Positions 27,738 to 40,350 of a stretch of 64,000 nucleotides of DNA are shown here, in pieces; the first letter of the stretch is position 1, and each line of letters starts with the position of its first letter. The notes beneath the pieces were generated by a model. The model did no database searches. It saw only the letters and a program-made list of their open reading frames with translations, and was not told the DNA's origin. The stretch spans positions 92,326,862 to 92,390,861 of the forward strand of contig NC_092804.1 of assembly GCF_040954645.1 (NCBI RefSeq), in the 5' to 3' direction. The position numbers and the translations under genes were made by a program. The stretch comes from Diabrotica undecimpunctata. Its lineage: Eukaryota > Arthropoda > Insecta > Coleoptera > Chrysomelidae.

Positions 27738-30700
27738 ACGTATCTTGAGTGTCTATTGTTACGGGATTATTATTTTTCACAATGCGGGAAGAAAATCTCG
27801 GAAGAAGTTTGTTTCTTTTTACTGTTTTTCTAGTGTAAACTTTTGTGCTGGTTTTATAAGTTATTGGTGTTTGTCTTTTTTGATTTATTTTTTCAATATT
27901 TTTCTGTTTTCTGTTCTGAAGACTCTAATACCCAGAGTCTTCCTTTTTTCTCTAAGTATTCTTAGGTGTTCCAAAATTGTAGAGTGAAAACGTTCTATCA
28001 TTCCGTTCGATTGTGGATTATCTGGTGTTGTGTAGTGAATCGAAATTTTGTGTGTATCGACAAATTCCTGAACAAGGCCGTTTTTGAATTCGGTTCCACT
28101 ATCTGCGATTATCATGTGTGGGAGTCCATGGTGGGTTATAAATAGCATGAAGGCATTAAGGACATTTATTGCGTTGGATCCTTCTATGGGATATGCTTGG
28201 CCATATTTCGAGAATGCATCAATTATTGTAAGGAATTTTTGTCCGTTAGCTTGGAATGTGTCCATATGAATGATTTCTAACGGTTTTATTGGAGTTGGTG
28301 TTACCATAAATTTCGGCTTAATTGGATTTCTGTCATACTTGTTAGCTTGGCACGTATCACAAAGGTTGATAACTTCTTCGATGTCTTTCTTTAGCGTAAG
28401 CCAGTAGTAGCGTTTTCTTATTTGAGCTTCGGTTTCGTTAATTCCTATGTGGTTAGTCTTCCCTTGATGGTAGTTCTCTATAATTTCTTTCTGTCTCTCT
28501 GTGCTGTTTATATCTTCTAGGAGGCTGTTGCATTTGACAAGATCGAATGCGGAATTTTTAAAAGTTTCTCGTAGAATATTGCATAGGGATTTGTAGAGTT
28601 CATCATTCTCAAACAGAATGGCGTACTTCTTTTTCGGATCTATATAGTTCTTGAAAAACTGGAAAATGTCGTTGTGAAGATCATTTTTTCCCAATTGGAC
28701 ATACATTCTCTTCTTTGTTACAAAACACTGCTCTATGATTGGTTTCGCCGGGCTATAGTTTACTATCTTGAGAATTATTTGATTATTGTAACAATTTAGT
28801 GATTTCTCGCTAATTGGAATTCCCATTATTGGATTTTCTGCCGTGGAATGTTTGGTTACATCTGTATCGTTATCTTCTTGTAAGTATTGGGAGTTTGATG
28901 GCTGAGCTTTAGATTTTTGCTGTTTGCTGTCTTCATGTAGGATTTCGTCTATTATCTTTATTTCTTCGGGAGTTAACGTTGCAGTTTGATTTTTTTGGAT
29001 GATTTTATCTAAGTCACCTAAAGGGGTTGACGAATTCAAAGTTTTTTGAGACTCTTCGGCTGGGTCGGTTAGAAATTCTTCCAGATTGGATAAGGAACTG
29101 GGGTGGTTAATCATGGAGATATCATCGTCATCTTTTGAGAGGAGTTTCATTATTTCTTCCATATTCTCGTCTACACTGTTTAATTCTTTCGTGTGAATTT
29201 CGACACGGGATAAAGCATCTGCATTGGTGTTGGATTTGCCTTTTTTATATATTACTTCGTAATCAAATTCCTCCAGCTTTAATCTCCATCTGACAAGCTT
29301 TGAGTTTGGATCTTTAAGTGAAAATAGCCATTGTAGAGGTCGATGGTCAGATAAAATTTTGAATTTTCGTCCGAAAAGGTATGGGCGGAAGTATTTAGTA
29401 GCCCACACAATTGCTAACATCTCCTTTTCAATAGTCGAATATTTCAGTTCTGTTTCATTTAAAGTTCTGGATGCATAGGCGATAGGTTTATCATTTCCTA
29501 TTGGACCTTGTGATAGTATGGCTCCTATAGCGAAGTTGCTTGCATCAGTCGTGAGGTTAAAGGGTTTAGTGAAGTCTGGATATTGCAGAAGTGGTTCATT
29601 AATCAATAAGCTTTTACAGGTTTTGATACAGTTTAAGAATTCTTCGGTGTGTTCAATTTTTGCATCCTTTTTAAGACATATGGTAAGTGGTTTTGTAATT
29701 TTGGCAAAGTCCTTTATGAATTTTCTATAGTAACCAAGTAATCCTAAAAATCCTCGAATTTCTTTTGTTGTTTTTGGTACAGGATAGTCTATGATGGCTT
29801 TAATTTTAGTCGGGTTTGGTTTAATTCCCTCGCAGGTTACGACGTGACCTAGAAAATCGACTTCTTTCTTAAGGAATTCACATTTGTCAACTTGTATCTT
29901 AAATCTTGTTTCTCTTAATCTTTCAAAAATTTTCTTAAGATTTACCATATGTTCTTGAAGAGAGGTTGAAAATACAATAATGTCGTCTTTGGTTCGTATA
30001 TGGTGATTTATTTGGGTAGTAAATATTAAAGGATCATCTGGATGATGAAATATCTCTGCAAACTTCCTGCACAGTCGTCTTAGGTGAGATTCTTCTTCGG
30101 TATTAAGATGATCGGTTCTAAGGAGAGGATCGACATCTTTTAGATTACTGTCTTCGGTAGGTATGATATCTGACGTATATATATGATATTCCTCGAGATT
30201 TATGGGTTGACTTTTGATGGGATCAGTTAATGCTACTTGGATGTATTCATCGGTGTTATTGACTAGCTCGGTCCAGGCGAGTTGATTACAGGCAATGGTG
30301 AGAGTTTCTCTTAGGATGGCACCTTCGACTTCTTGTCTTGGGATGACGATTGTACCTGATGTTTCCTTTACTGGTAAGCGGACTTGGGTAATTGATTGGG
30401 GCTCTAGCTGGACTGTATAGAATTGGGCTTTGTTTGTGACGTAGTAATTAATAGGAAGAATAGAATGCTCTGTAGTAAGAGTAGCTTGGGTAAAATCGAG
30501 ATTTGCTTTTAGAAGTTTAAGATTATCGAGGCCGATAAGACCGTCAAATGTCTTGTGAAATTTGAAAAGATAAAATTTTAGGTTAATATCGGAGTTAAAT
30601 TCGGGAAAAATTGGGATTTCTACACAATAATCCTGTGAATGATTTTGAAAAATTGATGTAACGATAAATGGTTCATATTTAATATTATTCTTGTAGAATT

Positions 30701-30818
30701 TATTGGCTATATCAGGATTAAGGAAAGATTTAGTGGCTCCTGTATCAATAAGAAGTTTAAGAGGTGGATTTTGAATTTTAATGTAAGGAAGCTCTCTTTT
30801 GTCGGCATAGGAATGCAA
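27738..30818 (-). pseudogene. pol: pol pseudogene with reverse transcriptase deleted
   Basis: A long frame to 27885 encodes an aspartic protease (LLIDTGATKSFLNP), then jumps from HHIRTKDD straight to IIVFSTSLQEH near 29984. The fingers, palm and YLDD box of RT, over 100 residues, are missing without loss of frame. The RT thumb/connection, RNase H (TTDASNFAIGAILSQ, then TELKYSTIEKEMLAIVWA) and integrase follow: HHCC region ending CDTCQANK, then core residues in HMDTF, IIADSGTEF and MIERFHST. A second deletion after LREK (about 27945) removes part of the integrase C-terminus; a remnant (KTVKRNKLLPRF) persists to about 27740. Protease and integrase cores look intact. Confidence 0.92.
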
Positions 30819-30823
30819 TTCTA

Positions 30824-33327
30824 CTACGTTTCTTCTTTTTCGTCTTGAAACGTTTGAAAATTTACATCTTCCTCATATTCTTGGCTTTCTTGCTCATAAT
30901 AAGTGTAATCTGGGTATGTGTCATTGTCTATACCTTCATCGTAATTATTTTCCTCTTGTTCGATATAAAAGAGTTCTTCTACGGTGAATCGGGGGCTGGC
31001 TGTTTGTTGAAAGCGGAAGTTTCTTTGAGATTGGGGTCTATTAAAGCCGGTTTGGCGTGTAGATACGCTCATAGGTGTTGGCTTATATGATTAAGATGGA
31101 ACTGGTTTATGAAAATTGGGTTGATTAGCCCTACGATATCATGATGGAACTACTACATAGGGCCAACATTAACCAGAAGGAGATCAGAATTATTCAGAAT
31201 CTATACTGGAACCAAATGGCAAAGGTGAGGATTGATCAAGACCAATATACGGATGAATTTGAAATCCGGAAAGGTGTCCGCCAAGGCTGCATACTCTCTC
31301 CGATGCTTTTTAATTTATATGTTGAAAATATATTTGCGGAAGCATTAGAAGACACGGAATTGGGCATTAAGGTGAACGGCATACCAATTAGTAACCTACG
31401 CTATGCGGATGACACAGTGATTATAACTGATAAATTGGAAGATCAGCAGTTATTACTCGATAGGGTGAATAGCATAGGTAAAAAATATGGCCTCAAAATC
31501 AACATTTTGAAAACGAAATATATGGTCATTAGCAGAAACCCTCCAGAAAACCCGATAATATGCATAGGTGACGATCGCATAAAACGCGTGAAAACTTTTA
31601 AATACCTTGGCACCACAATCAATGACCAATCGGATCCACAACAAGAGATAAAAACCCGAATACAAATGGCAAGACAAGCTTTTGTAAAATTCAGACCGCT
31701 TCTATGTAATCAAAACCTACATTTCGAAATACGCTACAGAATGGTCAAGTGCTACATATGGTCCATCTTGCTTTATGGCATGGAAACGTGGACTTTGAAA
31801 AAAACATCTATCAACAAACTTGAAGCATTTGAAATGTGGTCATTAAGAAGAATGATGTGCATACCTTGGGTGGATAGAGTTCGAAACGATGACGTCCTTA
31901 AGAGAGCCGGCGTGGAAAGAGAACTCTTTAAATTAATTAAAAAACGCAAGATTGGTTACCTTGGGCACATATTGAGAGGAGCAAAATATGAAATACCTCA
32001 GTTAATCCTACAAGGGAAGATCGAAGGTAGAAGAGGAGCCGGCCGCAAACAATTATCCTGGTTAAGAAATATTAAAGAATGGACAGGAATACACAATACA
32101 GGCGAGCTGTGTCACGCCGCCAAGAACAGAATTCTAGTAATGAGATAGTCGCCTACGCACTTTGGTGTATGGCATGTGAAGAAGAAGAAGCCCTACAATT
32201 TTGTGCATATGGAGTGAGTTGATGATTTTGTTGGAATCTAGGGGGTTGAAATGTCCCTCTTGGACTATTATTGAATGATTGTTGTTGAACAGGAATTTGA
32301 TTTGGTCTAAAGAATGGCTGTAGCCATTGGGGCTTAGGCACCTCAGGCTGCCATCTTGTAGGAGCAGGTGTATGAGTTAAATTGGATCTCTGTGTTTGTG
32401 AAGTCGCAGATGGTTTATTAGAAGATGGCAAGGAATAATTATGAGTTTTTTGGAGATATCTAATGTTATTTTCTTCCTGAATATATTGGATAGCAAGAGC
32501 GAGATTGGGTGGTCTCATGGATCGAATCGTTGATCCTAGGGGTTCTCTTAGGCCTGCCAAAAATGTGGTTAGAGCTTGTTGTTGGAAAAATTCTTTTTTA
32601 CTTCTTTTAACTTCCTCGTTTTCCGTGTGTAATTCAATATGATTTGAAATGGTATTTAAAAGACTCATAACTTTTTCATGAAATTGATGGGGGTTTTCGT
32701 TTGGAGCTTGCCGAAGGTTAACTAAATCTCTAGTTAATGAGTTTTCGTTTCGTTGGTCTGCAAAATTTTGGACAAGAATTGATTTTATTGACGGCCAGTC
32801 TTTACAGCCGTATACAGAAATAATTTCTCTGGCTCTTCTTTAATTTTGTTCATAATTCCCCGGGTAAGCATATGATTTTGAAAATTTTCGGGATTTGTAT
32901 GATCCCAGAAATGGTTTAGAAGCATGGAAATAACATCAATAAAATTGTGGAGTTCATTTGGATTGCCGTCGTACTCTGGTACGATAGAAAGGTCTTTATT
33001 AACATCAAAAATGGGTGCCATATTAGAATTATTTGAAATGGATGCTGGTGTAATAATTATAGAAGGTATTTCAAACAAATTTGTGGACTTAAAAATATGA
33101 TTATTATCAACTAAATGTAAATCTGGTTTAATATTTTCACTAGATTCTATATTAGATTCAAAAATTGTTGAAAGAGAATCGCTTATTCTAAAGGATGATA
33201 CTTGTGAATTGATATTAGAATTAGAAATAAGATGAAATTTGCTTACAGTAATAGGATGATGCTTGGATGCATTCCTTTTAGGTACAAGTTTCTTTTCTTC
33301 TTTAAGTTTCTTTTCAGCTTTCTTCAT
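30824..33327 (-). pseudogene. gag: gag pseudogene, interrupted by a LINE
   Basis: The structural protein of the particle. It starts at 33327 with a Lys-rich end; the conserved core reads VPEYDGNPNELHNFIDVI (about 32975). The frame shifts near 32835 and resumes with SIKSILVQNFADQRN and ALTTFLAGLREPLGS, then a Gln/Pro-rich tail. The LINE at 31135-32188 splits this tail; it resumes as RPQSQRNFRFQQ and ends in an acidic segment at 30824. No zinc knuckle is seen, as usual in errantiviruses. pol continues in the -1 frame relative to the gag end, next to an A-rich stretch. Confidence 0.87.
31135..32188 (+). mobile_element. Nested 5'-truncated LINE (RTE-like)
   Basis: Flanked by AGCCCTAC at 31127-31134 and 32189-32196, a clean target duplication in the errantivirus gag. 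A single intact frame (31141-32148) gives RKGVRQGCILSPMLFN, LRYADDTVIITDK (the catalytic YADD), TFKYLGTTIND, SILLYGMETWT and GYLGHILRGAKYE, ending in GRKQLSWLRNIKEWTG. This is the RT palm to C-terminus of a LINE; endonuclease and RT fingers are absent through 5' truncation. The 3' tail is GAAGAAGAAG. The uninterrupted frame indicates a very recent insertion. Confidence 0.93.
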
Positions 33328-33469
33328 AAATATGTTTCTGTGCCAATTTGCCTGGAATCCGTGGGTTAAATAGCTGCAGTTTTCCCTGGATTTGGGTTCG
33401 GTAGCGGGTAAACGTTTGAAAACGACGAGGATCTTCTGAAGACTCTCCCACTAATCTACTGAATGCGCC

Positions 33470-33703
33470 ACTTAAGGGTTGTCACTCCCGAAGGTACTTT
33501 TTAAAAAGGCCCTTTTAAAGGTACAACTGACAGAGTAACAGCACTTTATTTAATATAATTACAACTGGTTTTAGAATAAAAATTTACAGTATTTATATGA
33601 AATTAATTGATGACGACCTGTCTGCAATATGTGTCGAAACTGCTGATCGGCTGGGCTATTAAACTGCAATACTGCTGACAATCGGGGTTAATGTATCGTA
33701 ATT
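33470..33703 (-). repeat. 5' LTR of errantivirus-like element
   Basis: Second 234-bp LTR. On the minus strand it should carry the promoter for gag-pol. It is bordered on the inside by the primer-binding-like GGCGCATTCAGTAG. Confidence 0.95.
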
Positions 33704-33707
33704 ACCG

Positions 33708-34037
33708 CTTGATTCCTCCACCAAGTTCCTGTTTCAATCGTTCCTGTCTGAGTACGGAAATGGTTTCCTGTTTTCTATTTTGAAAATCTGTCCAAGTAGC
33801 TTCCCAGAGATGTAGCAAGTTTTTCCTTTACAAAGTTAAGTGATTATGTGAATTAAGGTAACAATTTAATATATTAATTCTCCCAAGTTATAAAGACAAT
33901 TTTAATAATTTGCTTTCATTAAAATAAAAGAATTTGTAATAATTAAAGTTTTATATTATTTTTGTCGTAGCTAAAAAATGTAGCTCGGAGGACGCCGTTT
34001 CGCAACAAATGATGAAGTCGTCGCTGAAACTTCGGCC
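33708..34037. other. AT-rich; possible Penelope 3' UTR at right end
   Basis: The last ~80 bp (GGACGCCGTTTCGCAAC, then CGCTGAAACTTCGGCC) resemble the AACG/GAAACG-rich 3' UTR of Penelope-like elements and run into a TA array, as at 38980-39131 and 58199-58375. The remainder is unassigned. Confidence 0.35.

Positions 34038-34089
<52 letters not shown>
34038..34089. repeat. (TA)n microsatellite
   Basis: TA run into which the Tc1-like element at 34092 inserted. Confidence 0.95.
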
Positions 34090-34091
<2 letters not shown>

Positions 34092-36354
34092 CTCTCCAAA
34101 ATTAACGTACCACCTAAAATAGACCATGATTTTAAAACTATATTTCTTCTGAACCCTTAATTGGATTTTCATGATTTATTTTTCACTTTGCAGGATTATT
34201 TCTAATTAATGACTATATTAATGTTTTTAAGAAATGTCAACGTTTTACCTATATACAGGGTGTAAAAATAAAGTTGTGTTTTTTCATCTAATTTTGCAAC
34301 ACCCTGTGGAATGTATTAGAAAAAAACACTACATATTATTAATATTTTGAGATCGCTTCATTCTTTTTTCGCATTTTCGTAAAAAAATCATAACGATATC
34401 TCTATTATCAAAAAAGAAAAGTATGTTCAAGGCATTAAGGGATTTTTTACTCTCAAAAATTAACGCATCAACTCAACTCTATTTTATTTAAGCTATTTTT
34501 CTTGTGTATCCTTAATTGGATTTCGATACATTTTTTTTCGGATTGCAGACCTATTTCTAACACCCTGTGGAATTTTTTTAAAGCAAACGCTACATCTTAT
34601 TAATATTTCAAAAAAGCTTATTTTTTTTCAACATTTTCTTAAACAAATCATCGATATCTTTATTATCAAAAAAAGTACGTTCAAAGCATAACATGATTTT
34701 ATTGAATTGTAGTAATACTCATTAATGGAAGCAGTTAGTGACTATGAAAAATCAAACAATTTGATAGGACAGTTTTAGACTGTTAATATTGTTTACATTT
34801 AAAAAAATTGTTTTGCTATTTTGCGTATCTTAATTAGTTGACATGGACAGTATTTCAAGAAATCTGAGCCGAGATAAATGTGTTCAGGCAATTACTGAAG
34901 ATGATGTAGGGTTAAGTTATTGTGAAATAGGCTTGAGGTTGGAGTATCTCATACTACAATATCACGAGTCATTGTACGTTTTCAAGAAACAAACGACCAT
35001 ACGAGACGGCGTAGACCAGGAAGAGAAAGACTTACAAGAGCACGACAAGATCAGTTTATCAGGCTTCGTGCTATAAGAGAACGTTTTCTCACAATGAAAC
35101 ATTTAAAAATACAAGTGGCAAATGTTCATAATATTCAAATTAGTAGAAACACTATACAAAGGCGTCTCGCTGAACAAGATCTGCATATAAGGATTCTAGT
35201 CAGAGCACCAGCTTTAAAGGTAAATCATTGTAGAAGTAGATTACAATTTGCCAGAGAGCTTCTTGACTGGGATGTTCATGACTGGGAGCACGTGTTGTTC
35301 ACTGATGAAGTGATGAATCACGGTATTGCTTATATAACTCGGATAGACGTGTGAGAGTTATTCGACGGCCAAGAGAACGGCATGCACAGTGTAATATACG
35401 ACTTATTACTTTATTCAATGGAGGATGTGTAATGGTTTGGGGAGGAATATCTCTTACAGCGCGAACGGACCTTGTCGCTTTACAAAGAGGTTCCATAACA
35501 AGTGAAAGGTATATTACAGACATTTTGTCTAACCATGTAGTTCCATTTGCTCCTTATATAGGAAATAATTTTCTTTAAATGCTTGATAATGCTCGACTAC
35601 ATGTTGCACGTGTGATCCGTGAATATTTGGAGGAGGTTGGAATACAAACCATAAACTTTCCACCCTGCAGCCCTGATCTCAATCACATAGAGAATTTGTG
35701 GGATATTATTGCTCGTCAACTCAGGAGCCGACAACCACCACCTGTATCTCCTGACGACATAGAAGTTATGGTGAGAGAAGTTTGGGATGCAATTGATCAA
35801 GACCAAATACGCCGCTTGATTTTAAGTATGCCTAGTCGCTTTGAAGAAGTAATTAGATATAGAGGTGGGAATACTCGCTATTTAGTGTTTTTGGGGGAAG
35901 GGGAATTGTAAGATTATTTAGGTTACAGTTTCTTAGGTTTTATTTGTACTACATGTCAATAAAGTTTATGTAAGTAATGTTTTCTTTGCTTTAAATGTTA
36001 ATAAAAACTTGTTGCATTTAAAGTTCTGTATAATCTTTGATAATATAAATATCGAGATAAGTTTTCTACGAAAATCTTGAGAAAGAATGAATCTATCTTA
36101 AAATATTAATAGAATGTTGCGTTTATTTCTAACAACTTTCACAGGGTGTTGTAAAAAACGATGAAAAAACAAAACTTTATTTTTACACCACGTATACTGG
36201 TAAAACGTTGATATTTTTTAGAAAACATTAATACTTTGATTTACTAGAAATAGACCTATAATATGAAAAAAACATCAAAATCCAATCATTCGTTTAGAAG
36301 AAAAATAGCTTCAAACTTATGGTACATTTAAGGTGGTGCGTTAATTTTGGGCAG
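34092..36354 (+). mobile_element. Tc1-like transposon with long (~225 bp) inverted repeats
   Basis: Ends read CTCTCCAAAATTAACGTACC and, inverted, CTGCCCAAAATTAACGCACC, flanked by TA (34090-34091 and 36355-36356). The arms pair inward to about 34315 and 36130, including CAGGGTGT motifs and their inverse. The left arm is partly repeated in tandem: 34449-34600 again has CTCAAAAATTAACGCATC followed by the same order of blocks. A broken Tc1 transposase lies between. Confidence 0.9.
34843..35911 (+). pseudogene. Tc1-like transposase pseudogene (DD34E)
   Basis: Starts MDSISRNLSRDKCVQAI with an N-terminal helix-turn-helix. A second region has ISRNTIQRRLAEQDLHI, then HVLFTDE (first Asp), VMVWGGISLTART, MLDNARLHVARVI (second Asp) and PPCSPDLNHIENLWD (Glu). 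I count 34 residues between second Asp and Glu, the classical Tc1 spacing. Frame changes near 35070 and 35345 and a stop at 35576-35578 just before MLDNA break it, but all catalytic residues remain. Length fits a 340-residue Tc1 protein. Confidence 0.9.
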
Positions 36355-36367
36355 TAAAATTTCCATG

Positions 36368-38971
36368 TCACAATGTTAGTTACCGTACTCCTCCGAAACG
36401 GCTTTACCGATCTTTACCAAATTTTATATGCGCATTCAATAGGTCTGAGAATCGGCTACTATCTATTTTTCATACCCCTAAGTGATAAGCGTTGTTCACC
36501 CTTAAATTTTTTTTTATTTTTCGACGAAATTATTTTTTTTATAATGTTGCATTAAAAAATACATACCTACAACCCTAAACTTTTACTTTTTTATCATCAA
36601 CCCCAATTTTTTTGGTTATTTTAGTACCTAATTTAATCATTTTTCATCTCGCTCGATAACTGATCAATTATAGTGTTTTTAACTGTACTTCGATTAAAAA
36701 TCTAAAATGTTTGTTATGAAAATAAACATTTATTTTTATTATTAAAGTTTAATCTTGATATATGCTTAGTGTTACCAATCTTAGATTCTTCAAATTTGCC
36801 GCACCTTTACTGGTGAGTGAAATGCCACACTATACCATAAACTGAAGCCGATCTCCTGTTTCACTCACACAAGATTTCTCTCACTCCCTACACAGTTTTC
36901 GGCCATCCATGATTATTGTTTATGCATCAAGTGTAGTAGTAACGTTAACAATGAACAATTTTCTATTTCTGTGTAACTCTCATAGTAACTATTAATTATT
37001 ACTTTTTTATTCATAATAATAAAATTATTAATTTTAAGTTTATTTGGCACGATTAGATCAGTTAATGAAGTTTTATTTAAACAAGTGATTTACATAACCT
37101 TAAAAGTACCTACTCAACACGTGTCACGAGCTCCAACCAATAACGGCTTTTGTGTTGTAAGTATACTTTTTTTATATAATTATTTGAATTTTTTACAACT
37201 ATTGTTTCAAATTTTTTTTCATAAAACTAATATTTTCGCTATAATCCTGACCGTAATTATAATTATAACGTTTTCCATCATTAAGTAATTTCATTAATTC
37301 TATTTATATGTGTTTTGTACAGTGAGCAATTCCAAGAAAACGCAAAGGGGCTGATTTGAGCCGTAATACAAGTAGGTCCAGAAGTATGAGAGATAAAAGA
37401 TCCCAAAGAACCGAAGAACAAGTCCAGCAACAAAATGCTGATGCACGTGTGAGCATTCAGCAATTGCGTTAAGAAAAATCAGAAGATACACGAGCTGAGC
37501 GCAATGAAGTTATACATTTAGAACAACGACAATCACGCCGTTTTACGGTTAATAGACGCAGAACAAATGACCAACAACGCCAACAGGTACATCGTGCATT
37601 TACATCTGATTCATTTTTGCGTCTAGCGCCATGGCTACCGTGCTAAAACAGTGTAAAATTATCATCTGGGATGAATGTACTATGGCACACAAACATTCAA
37701 TTGAGGTGTTAAACAGGACATTAAAAGATATTAAAAACAACGACAAACTATTTGGCGGCACTCTGTTGGTGCTTTCAGGTAATTTCAGACAAACACTTCC
37801 CGTCATTCCACGTTCAACATACGCTGATGAGATCAACGCTTGCTTAAAATCATCTCCATTGTGGCGTAATATTAAAAAAGTACAGATGAAAGTAAATATG
37901 CGCGTTCAAATGCTTTAAGATCCATCCGCAGAAACATTCTCAAAACAACTCTTAGATGTCGGTGATGGAAAAGTTGCTACAGATGAAACTGGATACGTAA
38001 AATTACCGACCGATTTCTGCACAATCGCTGATTCGCAAGATATTCTCATTGAACAAATATTTCCTGATGTACACACACAGTACATAAATCATGAGTGGCT
38101 TGCAGAAAGAGCAATTTTAGCAGCAAAAAATGCAGACGTCAACAATATAAATTTAAACATACTACAGTTGTTGCCACGGAACTTGGTATCATACAAGTCT
38201 ATTGATACAGTTTGCGATGCCAGCGAAGCTGTTAATTTTCCCACGGAATATTTGAACTCACTGGATTTGCCAGGCATGCCATCGCATAATTTACAATTGA
38301 AAGCTGGATCTCCAATTATCTTGCTACGTAATTTAAACCCGCCACAGCTGTGCAACGGTACGCGATTAGTCATTCGAAAATTGATGAAAAACGTTATCGA
38401 AGCCAGCATTTTAAATGGCAAGTTCAAAGGTGAAAATATATTAATGCCACGGATTCCTATCATACCTACAGTTGTGCCAATTCAATTCAAACGAATTCAG
38501 TTTCCGATTAGATTGGCATTTGCAATGACAATTAACAAATCCCAAGACCAAACGATGTCTATTTGTGGCTTAGATTTAAGTACACCATGTTTTTCACACG
38601 GGCAATTGTACGTAGCATGCTCTCGAGTGGGTAAACCATCCAGTTTGTTTGTGCTCGCTAAAGATGGATTAACAAAAAATATTGTTCACGTTATAGCATT
38701 AAGAGATTGATTTTGTTTGTTACGGTTACTATCGTAATTAGTATGTGATATGTAATTTTAAGTAATACACTATAATAACTTGAAAATAATATTGTTTGGC
38801 GTTTGTTATTTTTATATTCCCTTTTCGTTCATAGCGTTCCTCGCCCATTTCACGCATATACCACATACTTACACACTTAAAATAGGTAAGGAACTTTTTG
38901 TCTACACTAGAATTTATCTAGAAACTAGAAATAATTTATAAGGCAAAACAGCGTTCGGCAGGTCAGCTAGT
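36368..38971 (+). mobile_element. Internally deleted Helitron
   Basis: The 5' side begins TCACAATGTTAG, followed by TCCGAAACGGCTTTACCGAT, a motif common near insect Helitron 5' ends. The 3' end is GCGTTCGGCAGGTCAGCTAG, matching the CTAG(T) terminus of Helitrons. There is no target duplication or inverted repeat, as expected for rolling-circle elements. A RepHel remnant lies inside. The exact 5' base is uncertain. Confidence 0.8.
37321..38710 (+). pseudogene. RepHel pseudogene (Helitron), Rep domain deleted
   Basis: The N-terminal leader (RKRKGADLSRNTSRSRSMRD, then Arg-rich repeats to about 37620) is typical of insect RepHel proteins. At about 37625 it jumps into the PIF1-like helicase: ATVLKQCKIIIWDECTMAHK (Walker B DE), LLVLSGNFRQTLPV, an LKAGSPIILLRNLNPPQLCN segment, AMTINKSQDQT and LYVACSRVGKPSSLFV. 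The HUH endonuclease and the helicase Walker A, roughly 1000 residues, are gone. One stop lies at 37916-37918. The terminal frame 38168-38710 is otherwise open. The element is non-autonomous. Confidence 0.87.
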
Positions 38972-38974
38972 ATA

Positions 38975-39920
<946 letters not shown>

Positions 39921-40350
39921 ACTGGCTTCCAAAGGGTGGGGCTTGAATATCGCAGCTTTACATTTGATGGTAGGAAAAGAGATCTGGAATAAGTACAGGT
40001 GATCCAGAGATTAAAAAAATAACATTGAGGGAATTTGAATTTGAAAGTATTTTGACAATTTTTCCAGTGGATAAAAATTTGATTTATTGATTGATCGTAG
40101 TTAGTTGATATTTACTGCTATTGAATTATTTGATTTTTATTTTCTTTACCAATCGTACATTTGATATTTATTTTGAATTATTTGAATTTTACTGATTGCA
40201 TATTTGATATTTGTCGTGAAAATTTATTAAATTTGAAGAGAAATATTTGTCGTGTTCTGCAACATATAGAGTGTTGTAAAATTTCACATTTGGCGGGAAC
40301 AAAAACAGTAACTAAAAGAAATAACATCTCGACCACCAGGAGTCAAAGCA

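Larger units (their letters stand above)
25747..33703 (-). mobile_element. Errantivirus-like Gypsy provirus (gag-pol-env)
   Basis: Two 234-bp direct LTRs (25747-25980 and 33470-33703) bound the element, flanked by ACCG on both sides (25743-25746 and 33704-33707). I saw one base difference between the LTRs (GAACTGC against AAACTGC). On the minus strand the 5' LTR is followed by GGCGCATTCAGTAG, resembling the tRNA-Ser type primer site of 17.6/ZAM-like errantiviruses, and the 3' LTR is preceded by purine-rich GGGATGGAGA. gag, pol and env follow in order. It contains a nested LINE (31135-32188). Coding lesions include frameshifts in gag and env and deletions in pol, so it cannot act alone despite its young LTRs. 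Confidence 0.95.
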
